Shown piece after piece: positions 32,873 through 41,737 of a stretch of 64,000 nt of DNA. Each line of letters opens with the position of its first letter. Position 1 is the stretch's first letter. The notes below the pieces were generated by a model that had not been told where the DNA came from, did not search any database, and saw only the letters and a list, made by a program, of their open reading frames with translations. This DNA is from Rugosimonospora africana. Its GTDB lineage: Bacteria > Actinomycetota > Actinomycetes > Mycobacteriales > Micromonosporaceae. Both the position numbers and the translations under genes were made by a program. The stretch spans positions 62,001 to 126,000 of the forward strand of contig NZ_BONZ01000043.1 of NCBI RefSeq assembly GCF_016862975.1, given 5' to 3'.

Positions 32873-33955
32873 ATGAGTACCCTCCTTTACTCCGACGTCG
32901 AGGAAGACCTGCGCGCCTCGGTTCGCCAGGCGCTGGACCGCCCGGCGGGCGGCGACGCGTGGCGCGCGCTGGCGACCGGCATCGGCTGCGCCGGCCTGGC
33001 GGTACCCGAGGAGTTCGGCGGTGCCGGCGCGTCCTGGCGCGAGGCCGCCGTGGTCGCCGAGGAGGTGGGCCGGGCCGCCGCGCCGGTACCGTGGCTGGGC
33101 AGCGTCCTGGGCACCGCGGCCCTGACCACCGCGGCTGTGGGCACAGCGGCTGTGGACACCGCGGCCCCGCTGTCGGCCGGCGCGCGGGACCTGCTGCCCG
33201 CGGTCGCGTCCGGCGACCTGCTCGCGGTCCTGGTGCTGCCGCTGTCCACGCCGCCCGGCGCACCGGTACCGGCGACGGTCCGGGCCGACGGGCACGCGCT
33301 GACCGGCTCCGTGACCACCGTCGCCGACGCGCAGGGCGCCGGCGTGCTCATCGTGCCCACCCCGGACGGCCTGTACGCGGTGGACGCCGCGCACGCCGAG
33401 CAGACCCCGGTCACCGCGCTGGACCAGACCCGTCCACTGTCGACGGTCACGTTCTCGTCCGCCCAGGCCACCCGGCTCGGCGACGGGGCAATGGCCGGCG
33501 CGGCGTGGGCCGCGGCGCTGCGGATCGGAGCCGCGGTACTGGCCGGCGAGCAACTGGGCGTCGCCGAATGGTGCCTCTCGTCCACTGTGGACTATGTGAA
33601 GACCCGGTACCAGTTCGCCCGGCCGGTCGGCTCCTTCCAGGCGGTCAAGCATCGGCTCGCCCAGCTGTGGGTGGACGTGACCCAGGCCCGGGCGGTGGCC
33701 CGGTACGCGGCCGGCTGCGTCGCCGACGACGATCCGGACGCGGCCGTGGCGGCCAGCCTCGCCCAGGCGCACTGCGGCCCGGTCGCGGTACGGGCGGCCG
33801 AAGAGTGCGTGCAACTGCACGGAGGCATCGGCTTCACCTGGGAGCACCGGGCGCACTGGTACCTGAAGCGGGCCAAGGCCGCCGCCATCGCGCTGGGTAC
33901 CGCGACCCAGCACCGGGCCGCGCTCGGCGACCTGGTCAGCCTGCCACCGAATTGA
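32873..33955 (+). CDS. Acyl-CoA dehydrogenase, short partner type
   Basis: Protein of 360 residues with the acyl-CoA dehydrogenase fold (LAVPEEFGGAGASWREAAVV, FARPVGSFQAVKHRLAQLWV, CVQLHGGIGFTWEHRAHWYL) but no GT(S/N)E motif: the corresponding place reads IALGTATQHRAAL. Such subunits in actinomycetes pair with a catalytic one, here probably the preceding gene's product, to form an alpha2beta2 enzyme (inference). Residues 81-100 are four 15-base tandem repeats (TAALT, TAAVG, TAAVD, TAAPL). The 3' end overlaps the convergent NAD-binding gene by 20 bases. Confidence 0.88.
   Translation: MSTLLYSDVEEDLRASVRQALDRPAGGDAWRALATGIGCAGLAVPEEFGGAGASWREAAVVAEEVGRAAAPVPWLGSVLGTAALTTAAVGTAAVDTAAPLSAGARDLLPAVASGDLLAVLVLPLSTPPGAPVPATVRADGHALTGSVTTVADAQGAGVLIVPTPDGLYAVDAAHAEQTPVTALDQTRPLSTVTFSSAQATRLGDGAMAGAAWAAALRIGAAVLAGEQLGVAEWCLSSTVDYVKTRYQFARPVGSFQAVKHRLAQLWVDVTQARAVARYAAGCVADDDPDAAVAASLAQAHCGPVAVRAAEECVQLHGGIGFTWEHRAHWYLKRAKAAAIALGTATQHRAALGDLVSLPPN
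33113..33172 (+). repeat. 15-base tandem repeat inside an acyl-CoA dehydrogenase gene
   Basis: Four in-frame units (33113, 33128, 33143, 33158) encode TAALT, TAAVG, TAAVD and TAAPL in the loop after the N-terminal helices. Confidence 0.85.
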
Positions 33956-34598
33956 TGTCCGGGTTCTCCAGGATGCGTTGTGGCGCACCGGTCTTCGCCA
34001 CGTTGATCATCGCGCGGCCGACCCGTTCGGTCGTGGTCACGTGCCGGGGCGCCACCCTGCGCAGCACCGGGTAGAACGGCGTGGTCACCCGGTACAGCAG
34101 CCGGTACAGCGTGGTCTTCGAGGTGGCACCGTGCATCGGCTGGATGTACCCGGGCCGGAACAGGTACGTCTCCAGCGGCATGGCCAGCAGCGCGTTCTCG
34201 GTGCGTCCCTTGACCCGGGCCCACATGGTGCGCCCGCGCTCGGTGCTGTCCGTACCCTGCCCGGACACGTAGACGAACGTCGAGCCCGGGTTCAACCGGG
34301 CGAGGGTCTGCCCGGCGGCCACCGTGATGTCGTAGGTGACCCGCCGGTACGCGTCCTCGTTCATGCCGGTCGATGACACGCCGAGACAGAAGAAGCACGC
34401 CTCATATCCGGTCAGCTGGTCCTCGACCGGAGCGAAGTCGGTGAGGTCGTCGCGTACCAGTTCGGTCAGCTTCGGGTGCTGCCGGCCGGTGGGCGTGCGC
34501 CCGACGGTCAGTACCCGCTCGATCTGGTCGTCGAGCAGGCACTCGCGCAGTACGCCCTGCCCGAGCATGCCGGTGGCGCCGAACACGATCACCTTCAT
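33936..34598 (-). CDS. NAD(P)-binding Rossmann protein, HTATIP2/NmrA-like
   Basis: Protein of 220 residues. The start KVIVFGATGMLGQGVLREC is a classic Rossmann nucleotide-binding motif, followed by LTVGRTPTGRQHPKLTEL and, in the middle, TFVYVSGQGTDSTERGRTMW with an atypical SDR-like Ser; the usual YxxxK is not clear. The fold resembles atypical short-chain reductases such as TIP30/HTATIP2, whose reactions are mostly unknown. Its ATG overlaps the stop of the helicase gene (ATGA), so it is translationally coupled to recD2, a functionally puzzling pairing. It is convergent with the dehydrogenase gene. Confidence 0.85.
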   Translation of the reverse strand: MKVIVFGATGMLGQGVLRECLLDDQIERVLTVGRTPTGRQHPKLTELVRDDLTDFAPVEDQLTGYEACFFCLGVSSTGMNEDAYRRVTYDITVAAGQTLARLNPGSTFVYVSGQGTDSTERGRTMWARVKGRTENALLAMPLETYLFRPGYIQPMHGATSKTTLYRLLYRVTTPFYPVLRRVAPRHVTTTERVGRAMINVAKTGAPQRILENPDINSVAG

Positions 34599-36805
34599 GC
34601 GCGTACGCCTCCCGTTTCATCCAGCCGGTATGTCAACGCGGTGTGCCGGCGACCGGCGCCGACCGTGCGTACCGCGGCCGCCAGCGCGCGCCGCGAACCC
34701 ACCAGTACCACCAGCTTCTTCGCCCGGGTGACCGCGGTGTAGAGCAGGTTGCGTTGCAGCATCATCCAGGCGCTGGTGGTCAGCGGGATCACCACTGCCG
34801 GGTACTCCGAGCCCTGCGAGCGGTGGATCGTCATCGCGTACGCGTGCGACAGCTCGTCCAGCTCGTCGAACTCGTACTCGATGTCCTCGTCCTCGTCGGT
34901 GCGCACGGTCAGCGTCTGTTCCTCGGTGGACAGCGCGGTCACCACGCCCAGCGTGCCGTTGAAGACGCCGGCCGCGCCCTTCTCGTAGTTGTTCCGGATC
35001 TGGGTCACCTTGTCGCCGATCCGGAACACCCGGCCGCCGACCCGCCGCTCCGGCAACCCTTCCCGGGCCGGCGTGAGCGCCTGCTGCAGCAGCGTGTTGA
35101 GCGCGCCCGCGCCGGCCGGACCGCGGTGCATCGGCGCCAGCACCTGAACGTCCCGGCGAGGGTCGAGGGAGAACCGGCTCGCGATGCGCCGGCACGCGAC
35201 GTCCACGGTCAGCTCGGCGGTCGCCTCGGTGTCCTCGTTTGGAAACAGGAAGAAGTCCGGCAGGCCGGTGGTCACCGGTGGCCGGCCGGCGTTGATCCGG
35301 TGGGCGTTGGTGACCACACCGGACTCCTGCGCCTGGCGGAAGATCTGGGTGAGCCGCACCCGGGGTACCGCCTCGGCGGCCAGCAGGTCACGCAGCACCT
35401 CACCGGCGCCGACCGAGGGCAACTGGTCGACATCGCCGACGAGCAGCACGTGCGCGCCCGCCGGAATCGCCTTCACCAGCTTGTTGGCCAGGATCAGGTC
35501 CAGCATCGACGCCTCGTCGACAACCAGCAGGTCGGCGTCGAGGGGGTGATCCCGGTCGAACGACGGGTCGCCACCCGGGCGCAGTTGCAACAGCCGGTGC
35601 ACGGTCGCCGCCGGGTATCCGGTCAGCTCGGCGAGCCGCTTCGCCGCCCGCCCGGTCGGCGCGACCAGTACTACCTTGGCACGCTTGGCGGCGGCCAGTT
35701 CCACGATGGACCGTACCGTGAAGCTCTTTCCACAGCCCGGCCCGCCGGTCAGCACGGCGACCTTCGAGGTGAGGGCGAGCCGCACCGCCTGTTCCTGCTC
35801 GGGTGCGAGCTCGGCGCCGGTGCGCCGGTGCAGCCAGGCCAGCGCCTTGTCCCAGTCGACGCCGGCGAAGTGCGGCATCCGGTCGGCACTGTTTCGCAGC
35901 AATCGCAGCAGGCTGCCGGCGAGTGCGGTCTCGGCGCGATGGAACGGCACCAGGTACACCGCAGTGACCTCGCCCGGCAGCGTCTCGCGTACCACGCCCT
36001 CGGCCTCGGCCAGCTCGTCGAGGCAGCGGTCGATGAGGTCGGCCGGTACTCCCAGGATCTTTCCGGCGTCCGTGACCAGCTGGGCCTGCGGGAGGAAGCA
36101 GTGGCCGTCGTCGGTGGCCTCCGACAGGGTGTACTGGAGCCCGGCCTTCACCCGTTCCGGGCTGTCGTGCGGGATGCCGACCGCCTGGGCGATGGTGTCC
36201 GCCGTCTTGAACCCGATGCCCCACACGTCGGCGGCAAGCCGGTACGGCTCCTCCCGGACGACCGAGATGGACTCCTCACCGTACGTCTTGAAGATGCGCA
36301 CCGCGAGCGATGTCGACACGCCCACGCCCTGCAGGAAGACCATCACCTCCTTGATGGCCTTCTGCTCCTCCCAGGCGGCGATGATCTTCGCGGTCCGCTT
36401 GGGTCCGAGCCCCGGCACCTCGATGAGCCGGTCCGGCGTCTGCTCGATGACATCCAGCGTGTCCACGCCGAAGCGCTCGACGATCCGCTCGGCGAATCGG
36501 GGTCCGATGCCCTTGATCAGACCGGATCCGAGGTACCGCTGGATGCCCTGCACGGTGGCGGGCAGCACGGTGGTGTACGACTCCACCTCGAACTGCCGGC
36601 CGAACTTCGGGTGGCTGGACCAGCGCCCGCGCAGCCGTAGGCTCTCCCCGGGCTGGGCGCCGAGCAGGGCACCGACGACGGTCAGCAGGTCGCTGCCGGA
36701 GTCGGTGGCGACCCGGGCGACGGTGTAGCCGGTCTCCTCGTTGACGTACGTCAGGCGCTCCAGCACGGCGTCCAGGACGGCGGTGTGCGGGCGCGGTGCG
36801 GTCAC
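34595..36805 (-). CDS. recD2: RecD2-like ATP-dependent DNA helicase
   Basis: Superfamily 1B 5'-3' DNA helicase of 736 residues, of the RecD2 (RecBC-independent) group. The N-terminal OB-like part (TYVNEETGYTVARV) is followed by helix-hairpin-helix units (LIKGIGPRFAERIVERFG and VPGLGPKRTAKIIAAW), then the helicase core with Walker A TGGPGCGKSFTVRS, Walker B LLVVDEASMLD, GDVDQLPSVGAGEVL and the C-terminal SYAMTIHRSQGSEYP-type motif (here SHAYAMTIHRSQGSEYPAVV). GTG 36805 gives the usual length; the frame stays open 203 codons further upstream, but that part runs through repeat elements and is not credible. It is probably a DNA repair enzyme. Confidence 0.93.
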   Translation of the reverse strand: MTAPRPHTAVLDAVLERLTYVNEETGYTVARVATDSGSDLLTVVGALLGAQPGESLRLRGRWSSHPKFGRQFEVESYTTVLPATVQGIQRYLGSGLIKGIGPRFAERIVERFGVDTLDVIEQTPDRLIEVPGLGPKRTAKIIAAWEEQKAIKEVMVFLQGVGVSTSLAVRIFKTYGEESISVVREEPYRLAADVWGIGFKTADTIAQAVGIPHDSPERVKAGLQYTLSEATDDGHCFLPQAQLVTDAGKILGVPADLIDRCLDELAEAEGVVRETLPGEVTAVYLVPFHRAETALAGSLLRLLRNSADRMPHFAGVDWDKALAWLHRRTGAELAPEQEQAVRLALTSKVAVLTGGPGCGKSFTVRSIVELAAAKRAKVVLVAPTGRAAKRLAELTGYPAATVHRLLQLRPGGDPSFDRDHPLDADLLVVDEASMLDLILANKLVKAIPAGAHVLLVGDVDQLPSVGAGEVLRDLLAAEAVPRVRLTQIFRQAQESGVVTNAHRINAGRPPVTTGLPDFFLFPNEDTEATAELTVDVACRRIASRFSLDPRRDVQVLAPMHRGPAGAGALNTLLQQALTPAREGLPERRVGGRVFRIGDKVTQIRNNYEKGAAGVFNGTLGVVTALSTEEQTLTVRTDEDEDIEYEFDELDELSHAYAMTIHRSQGSEYPAVVIPLTTSAWMMLQRNLLYTAVTRAKKLVVLVGSRRALAAAVRTVGAGRRHTALTYRLDETGGVRA

Positions 36806-36821
36806 CGGGCCATCGTATTCC

Positions 36822-36871
36822 GACTGGCCTGGGTCGCCGCGCGGCCTCAGACGCGCCGAGCCAGACTGGTC
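36822..36871 (+). repeat. Dispersed palindromic element, copy A
   Basis: A 50-base imperfect palindrome: left arm GACTGGCCTGG, inner GCGCGGC and CGCGCCGAG, right arm CCAGACTGGTC. It lies directly upstream of the recD2 start, in tandem with copy B. The arms pair over most of their length, allowing G-T pairs and single mismatches. Confidence 0.8.
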
Positions 36872-36875
36872 GGAC

Positions 36876-36915
36876 GATTGGCCTGGGTCGCCGCGCGGCG
36901 CCAGACGCGCCGAGC
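36876..36915 (+). repeat. Dispersed palindromic element, copy B (truncated)
   Basis: Starts GATTGGCCTGGGTCG and matches copy A through CGCGCCGAGC, but lacks the right arm CCAGACTGGTC. Four bases separate it from copy A, same orientation. The rest of the gap to 37101 is GC-rich and holds nothing else I recognise. Confidence 0.75.
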
Positions 36916-37101
36916 GGCGCGTTCCGCGCACGTCGTGGGCCGGCCGGTCGCGGCGCGCGTGACCGCACCCGCGGGTGTGCCCGGCTCCGGCGGGTCGCCT
37001 GCCGCCGGAGCCGGGAGCTGAGTGCCTGCCGGAACCGCGTGCCGGGCCGGCGGTGAGGTGGGACATCGCCGAGCGCCCCAGCAGTTCGTCAGGCGCGCCC
37101 G

Positions 37102-37722
37102 TCAGGCCCGCCCGTCGGGTCCGCCGGTCAGGCCCCCGTCGCCGTCCGGGGGCGTCATCGTCGCCTGCCAGTTCAACCGGGTCAGCAACTGCCTGGCCTG
37201 CTCCGCGTGTGCCGCGTCCACGTTCACCGCGTAGTGACTGGCCAGCAGCGAGGTACGTGAGCTGAAGTCCCGGCGGCCACCGGTCGCCGCGTGCGCGATG
37301 GCGCCGAAGATGGCACCCCAGGCCGTGGCGATGACGATCGCGGCCACCAGAACCTGCCACCACGACGAGACGGTGAAGATCCCCACCAGCAGACCGATGA
37401 GTACGCCGAACCACGCACCGCTCGCCGCGCCGGCCAGCGCTGCCCGGCCGGTGGTCAACCGGCCCAGTACGTTTTCCACCAGTCGCAGGTCGGTACCGAC
37501 GATGGAACTCTGCTGCACCGGAAAGCCGTTGTCGGACAGGAAGTCCACCGAGCGCTGCGCGGACGGGTAGTCGTCGAACGAGGCGACCTGGGCGGTGGGG
37601 CCGGGGTTGGGTAACCCGTTGGCCGGGATGGACGGCACGCCTCCCGGACCCGACGGGAGCCGGTTCGCGAGGTTGGCGAAAGTGGACATCGGGCCACCCG
37701 AGGGCATGGACGGTGTACTCAT
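37102..37722 (-). CDS. General stress protein 17M-like membrane protein
   Basis: Protein of 206 residues. A Pro/Gly/Ser-rich N-terminus (about 50 residues) precedes a domain like Bacillus YflT/GSP17M (VASFDDYPSAQRSVDFLSDN). Two hydrophobic segments in the middle are rich in Gly/Ala (AGAASGAWFGVLIGLLVGIF and WWQVLVAAIVIATAWGAIFG), and a second alpha/beta stretch reads HYAVNVDAAHAEQARQLL. Such proteins are widespread in actinomycetes and linked to general stress, without known biochemistry. The neighbouring universal stress protein gene on the same strand supports a stress role. ATG 37722 has GGAGG about nine bases before it. Confidence 0.8.
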   Translation of the reverse strand: MSTPSMPSGGPMSTFANLANRLPSGPGGVPSIPANGLPNPGPTAQVASFDDYPSAQRSVDFLSDNGFPVQQSSIVGTDLRLVENVLGRLTTGRAALAGAASGAWFGVLIGLLVGIFTVSSWWQVLVAAIVIATAWGAIFGAIAHAATGGRRDFSSRTSLLASHYAVNVDAAHAEQARQLLTRLNWQATMTPPDGDGGLTGGPDGRA

Positions 37723-37818
37723 CTGCAGCCTCCGTTTCGCAAACCCCGTTCCCAGGGTCCAGGGGCAGCTAACGTCGCGACGCGGCTAACTCGGAGAGTG
37801 CCTGATATTTTCTCGCCC

Positions 37819-37836
37819 GGCCGGCTTTCGCCGGCC
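37819..37836 (-). terminator. Hairpin with GAAA loop after the universal stress gene
   Basis: GGCCGGC (37819-37825) and GCCGGCC (37830-37836) form a 7-bp stem; read on the minus strand the loop is GAAA, a stable tetraloop. It lies downstream of the universal stress gene on that strand. Confidence 0.55.
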
Positions 37837-37845
37837 CGAATCCGC

Positions 37846-37895
37846 GACTGGTCTGGGTCGTCGCGCGGCGCTGGACGCGCCGAGCCGGACTGGTC
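37846..37895 (+). repeat. Dispersed palindromic element, copy C
   Basis: A 50-base copy, GACTGGTCTGGGTCG at the left and CGAGCCGGACTGGTC at the right, in the gap between the two stress genes. Same orientation as copies A and B. Confidence 0.8.
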
Positions 37896-37937
37896 GGAGC
37901 GCCGCCGTGAACCGGGCGCTGCCAGCCGACCGGCCGG

Positions 37938-38375
37938 TCAGGGGACCACGATGATCGGCCACCGGCCGGTCCGGACCAGCCGGACCGCCATCGAGCCGGC
38001 GATCCGGTGCGCCAGTTGCGTGGAGGCGCCGACCACGATGCCGTCCGCGCGCACCTGGTCGGCGACCCTGACCAGTTCGGTGAACGGATCGCCGGTCACC
38101 GCGACGAACGTCGCGGACACGCCGCGCGCCGCCGCCTGCTCGGCGACCTGCTGCCGCAGGTCCTCGGTGATCTCGGCGGCCGCCTGCCGGGCCAGCGCCA
38201 TGCTCTGCGGAGCCATGTTCGCGAACCGGCTCGGCGCGGACACGTGGACCACGACCAGCTTGGAGTGCTGCCGGCGGGCCAAGCCGACGGCGTATGCGCC
38301 GGCCCGCATCGACGTCACCGAACCGTCGACACCGACCATGATGACGCGAGGTCCGTCGGTGCCCAACTCGAACAT
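37938..38375 (-). CDS. Universal stress protein (UspA family)
   Basis: Single-domain UspA protein of 145 residues. The N-terminal strand VIMVGVDGSVTSMRAGAYAV carries the conserved Asp, and the C-terminal ATP-binding signature reads GASTQLAHRIAGSMAVRLV with the family ending WPIIVVP (G2xG9xGS pattern partly degenerate: the first glycines are G-A-S). It may therefore bind nucleotide weakly. ATG 38375 is the first start giving the domain; ATG 38414 upstream is possible but lacks a ribosome site. Confidence 0.88.
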   Translation of the reverse strand: MFELGTDGPRVIMVGVDGSVTSMRAGAYAVGLARRQHSKLVVVHVSAPSRFANMAPQSMALARQAAAEITEDLRQQVAEQAAARGVSATFVAVTGDPFTELVRVADQVRADGIVVGASTQLAHRIAGSMAVRLVRTGRWPIIVVP

Positions 38376-38492
38376 GTCCCAGAGAGTAAAGGGGATCACG
38401 GCGCATTTGTCCATGGGCGGGCCGGCGTCCGGTCGAGATTGGCGCGAGTGCGGGACGGTGTGAGACGGCGGCGGGCTCGATAAGCTTCGCGG

Positions 38493-40601
38493 ATGTTCCC
38501 GATCGAGTACGACGCCGCGAGCCGGACCTGGCTGCTGTCCACTCCGGGCACCGGCTACGCGATGCGGTTGGGCGATGACGGCACGCTGCGCCACCTGTAC
38601 TGGGGCGCGCCGCTCACGCTGGAACAGGCCGCCGCCGTACCCGCGCCACGGCCGGTCACCATGACGCAGTTCGAGGGGCGCGAGTACGACATCGAGGAGT
38701 TGCCGGTCGAGGGCGGCGCCCGGTTCGGTGCGGTGGCACTGCGGGTACGGTTCGCCGACGGCACCCGGGGACTCGAACTGGCGTACGCCGACCATGCCAC
38801 CGACGGCGGCACTCTGCGGATCCGGTTCGTCGACCGCCACTACCCGGTCGAGGTCGGCCTGCACTATCGCGTGCGCCCGGACTCCGACGTCATTGAGCGG
38901 TGGACGTCCGTTGCCAACACCGGCGGCGAACCGGTCGAGGTGTTGCGCGCCGACTCGGCGGTGTGGCCGATCCCGGGCAGGCCGGGTTACGCGCTGCGCC
39001 ACGTCACCGGCCACTGGGGCGGCGAGACGCAGTTGGAGCGGGCCGGGCTGGCGCGGGGGGAGACCGTGCTGACCAGCCGGCGCGGCACCACCGGCCACCA
39101 CGCGAACCCGTGGCTGACCATCGACGCCGCCGATGCCGGCGAGGAGCACGGCGAGGTGTTCAGCACCGCGCTGGCCTGGAGCGGCACGTGGCGGCTGACC
39201 GTCACGCGTACCGCCACCGACGTGGTGTCGGTGAGTGCCGGTGCCGGCCACGAAGGCGTGGGCTGGCGGCTGCGTCCCGGGCAGCGGCGGGACACGCCGG
39301 TCTCCGCCGGCCTGCGCTCGACCGGCGGGTACGGCGGCGCCAGCGACGCCTGGCACCGCTATGTGCGTACGCACGTTCTGCCGCACCCGGACGAGCTGCG
39401 GCCGGTGACGTACAACTCCTGGGAGGCCACCGGGTTCACCGTCGATGAGGCTGGGCAGCGGTTGCTGGCGCGGCAGGCCGCCGCACTCGGGGTCCAGCTG
39501 TTCGTGATGGACGATGGCTGGTTCGGCGCCCGAGTGAGCGACCACGCCGGCCTCGGCGACTGGACGGTCAACCCGGACCGGTTCCCGAACGGGCTCGCTC
39601 CGCTGGTCGACGAGGTGCACCAGCTCGGCATGAAGTTCGGCATCTGGGTCGAGCCGGAGATGGTGAACCCGGACAGCGACCTGTATCGCGCGCACCCGGA
39701 CTGGGTGCTGCACTTCCCGAACCGCCGGCGCACCGAGCTGCGCCAGCAACTGGTGCTCAACTTCGCCCGGCCGGACGTGGCCGAGTGGGCGCACGGTTGG
39801 CTGGACGAGCTGGTTGGCAAGAACGGCATCGACTTCCTGAAGTGGGACATGAACCGGCCGTTCACCGAGGCCGGCTGGCCGGACGGCAGCGAGGACGCGG
39901 ACCGGCTCTGGATGTCCTATGTGGACAATCTGTACCGGGTCATCGACCGGCTGCGCGCCGACCACCCGGGACTGCGCATCCAGTCCTGCTGCGGCGGTGG
40001 CGGCCGGGTCGACCTGGGCATCCTGCGGCGCACCGACGAGGTGTGGACCTCCGACAACACCGACGCGTACGACCGGCTGGCGATCCAGCACGGGTACGGG
40101 CAGCTCTACCCGGCGGCCACGATGTGCGCGTGGGTGACCGACGTACCGAACTTCCTGACCGGACGTACCGTGCCGCTGCGGTTCCGCTTCCACGTCGCGA
40201 TGGCCGGCGTGCTGGCCATCGGCGGCAACCTGCCGGAGTGGACCGAGTCGGAGCTGGCCGAGGCCGGTCCGCTGGTGGCCCAGTACAAGAGGATCGCGCC
40301 GGTGGTGCAGCGCGGCCGGCTGCACCGGCTGTTGCCGCCGGTCGGCGACGGGCTGTCCGCGGTGCAGTACGTGGCGCCGGACGGCCGCGAGTCGGCGGTG
40401 TTCTGCTGGCTGCCCGCCCCGCACTTCGGCCACACCGTGCCGGCGCTGCGGCTGCGCGGCCTGGATCCGGCGGGCCGGTACCGCGACGAGGAGACCGGCG
40501 AGGTGCACCACGGCGCCGTACTGCTCGGGCACGGGCTGCGGCCGTCGCTGCCGGCCGGCGACTACGCCAGCGCGCTGGTGCACCTCGTTCGGGTGGACTG
40601 A
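38493..40601 (+). CDS. Alpha-galactosidase, GH36
   Basis: Retaining alpha-galactosidase of 702 residues, intracellular (no signal peptide). The N-terminal beta-sandwich is followed by the barrel with FVMDDGWFG, MKFGIWVEPEMVNPDSDLY, the nucleophile Asp452 in FLKWDMNRPF and the acid/base Asp521 in SDNTDAY. These match the GH36 bacterial tetrameric enzymes that cleave terminal alpha-1,6-galactose from melibiose and raffinose-type sugars. It stands alone with no adjacent transporter. ATG 38493 is the first in-frame start; it is convergent with the F420 oxidoreductase gene 39 bases further on. Confidence 0.95.
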   Translation: MFPIEYDAASRTWLLSTPGTGYAMRLGDDGTLRHLYWGAPLTLEQAAAVPAPRPVTMTQFEGREYDIEELPVEGGARFGAVALRVRFADGTRGLELAYADHATDGGTLRIRFVDRHYPVEVGLHYRVRPDSDVIERWTSVANTGGEPVEVLRADSAVWPIPGRPGYALRHVTGHWGGETQLERAGLARGETVLTSRRGTTGHHANPWLTIDAADAGEEHGEVFSTALAWSGTWRLTVTRTATDVVSVSAGAGHEGVGWRLRPGQRRDTPVSAGLRSTGGYGGASDAWHRYVRTHVLPHPDELRPVTYNSWEATGFTVDEAGQRLLARQAAALGVQLFVMDDGWFGARVSDHAGLGDWTVNPDRFPNGLAPLVDEVHQLGMKFGIWVEPEMVNPDSDLYRAHPDWVLHFPNRRRTELRQQLVLNFARPDVAEWAHGWLDELVGKNGIDFLKWDMNRPFTEAGWPDGSEDADRLWMSYVDNLYRVIDRLRADHPGLRIQSCCGGGGRVDLGILRRTDEVWTSDNTDAYDRLAIQHGYGQLYPAATMCAWVTDVPNFLTGRTVPLRFRFHVAMAGVLAIGGNLPEWTESELAEAGPLVAQYKRIAPVVQRGRLHRLLPPVGDGLSAVQYVAPDGRESAVFCWLPAPHFGHTVPALRLRGLDPAGRYRDEETGEVHHGAVLLGHGLRPSLPAGDYASALVHLVRVD

Positions 40602-40640
40602 CAGGCGTGAGTGAACTGACGGGCGTTGGCCCGGCCGGCT

Positions 40641-41585
40641 TCAGCGTTGGTAGTGCTCCGCGACCGCGATCGCGTCGGTGACCGTGTCCCGGGACGGATC
40701 CAGCGGGACGAACGCGAGCACCGGCACGTGCACTCCATTGTGGACATAGCGGCGCACGTGCGCCGCGCACTCCGCCGGAGTGCCGATGACGAACAACTCG
40801 TCGACGAGCGCGTCCTCGACCGCCTGGACGGCCGCCCGCCGGTCACCGGCCTGCCACGCCCGCCACATCGGCTCCAGCCGTTCACTGCGGCCCAGGAAAC
40901 GCTGGAAGTCCGCGTAGCCGGGCACCGTCAGGTATCCGGTGATCAGCCGCTTCGCCGCCGCCCGCACCGCGTCCGGCTCATCGGTCGGGCAGAGGAAGAC
41001 ACGTGCCGCGACCCGCTTGCCCGGCCCGCCCTCGTGCACGTACGGCACCACCGTGGCGACATCGTCCGCGGACAGCCAGTTGAGGATCGCGCCGTCGCCG
41101 AGCGAACCGGCCAGCCGCAGCATGGTCGGGCGCAGGGCCGCGACGAGGATCGGTGGCGGGGTGGCCGGCGGTCGCTCCAGCCGGAATCCGTTCGGCAGCT
41201 TCTCGCCGGCCAGCGCCGCGCGCAGGAACTCCACGCTCTCCCGGACCCGGCGCACCGGCCGCCGGTACGGGATGCCGTTCCACCGCTCGACGATCGCCGG
41301 GGACGCCGCGCCCACGCCGAGCGTGAACCTGCCCGGTGCCGCCTCGGCGAGCCCGGCGGCGCTCATCGCCAGCAACGCCGGCCCGCGCTGGAACACCCCG
41401 GCGATGGCGGTGCCGAACCGGGCGCCGGGCAGCACCGCGGCGGCGTGGACCAGCGGGGTGAACGCGTCGAACCCGGCGGTCTCGCTGCTCCAGAACTCGT
41501 CGTAGCCGGACTCGGCCAGCCGGGGAAGCACGGTCGCGTGCTCGGGCAGCGACATGCCCAGCGGAATGGTGATGCCGAGCGTCAC
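40641..41585 (-). CDS. LLM-class F420-dependent oxidoreductase
   Basis: Luciferase-like monooxygenase-fold protein of 314 residues, expected to use coenzyme F420. The start GITIPLGMSLPEHATVLPRL and the stretches GRFTLGVGAASPAIVERWNG and PPILVAALRPTMLRLAGSLG are typical of the mycobacterial LLM F420 group. It is a cytoplasmic redox enzyme; its substrate cannot be inferred. The start is GTG 41585. The nearby PPOX-type protein at 58 kb is a second likely F420 user, so the organism probably makes F420. Confidence 0.88.
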   Translation of the reverse strand: MTLGITIPLGMSLPEHATVLPRLAESGYDEFWSSETAGFDAFTPLVHAAAVLPGARFGTAIAGVFQRGPALLAMSAAGLAEAAPGRFTLGVGAASPAIVERWNGIPYRRPVRRVRESVEFLRAALAGEKLPNGFRLERPPATPPPILVAALRPTMLRLAGSLGDGAILNWLSADDVATVVPYVHEGGPGKRVAARVFLCPTDEPDAVRAAAKRLITGYLTVPGYADFQRFLGRSERLEPMWRAWQAGDRRAAVQAVEDALVDELFVIGTPAECAAHVRRYVHNGVHVPVLAFVPLDPSRDTVTDAIAVAEHYQR

Positions 41586-41737
41586 GGCCGGCCGCCGTCC
41601 GTCGTCGATGACGCGCGTTCTCGCCTCATCGTCCGCACTATACCGGCGTTCCGGCCCTGCGCTACCCGTCGGTAACCCGAGTGGGCTCGCCGCCGCTGGC
41701 CGTGCCGCCGGGCGCCGGCGACGGGATGTGCCGCCGG

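Noticed and set aside
36806-37414. N-terminal extension of the RecD2-like helicase by up to 203 residues
   Set aside because: The frame is open but runs through two palindromic repeat copies and over the stress-protein gene. The product is low-complexity, and the family begins at the GTG 36805.
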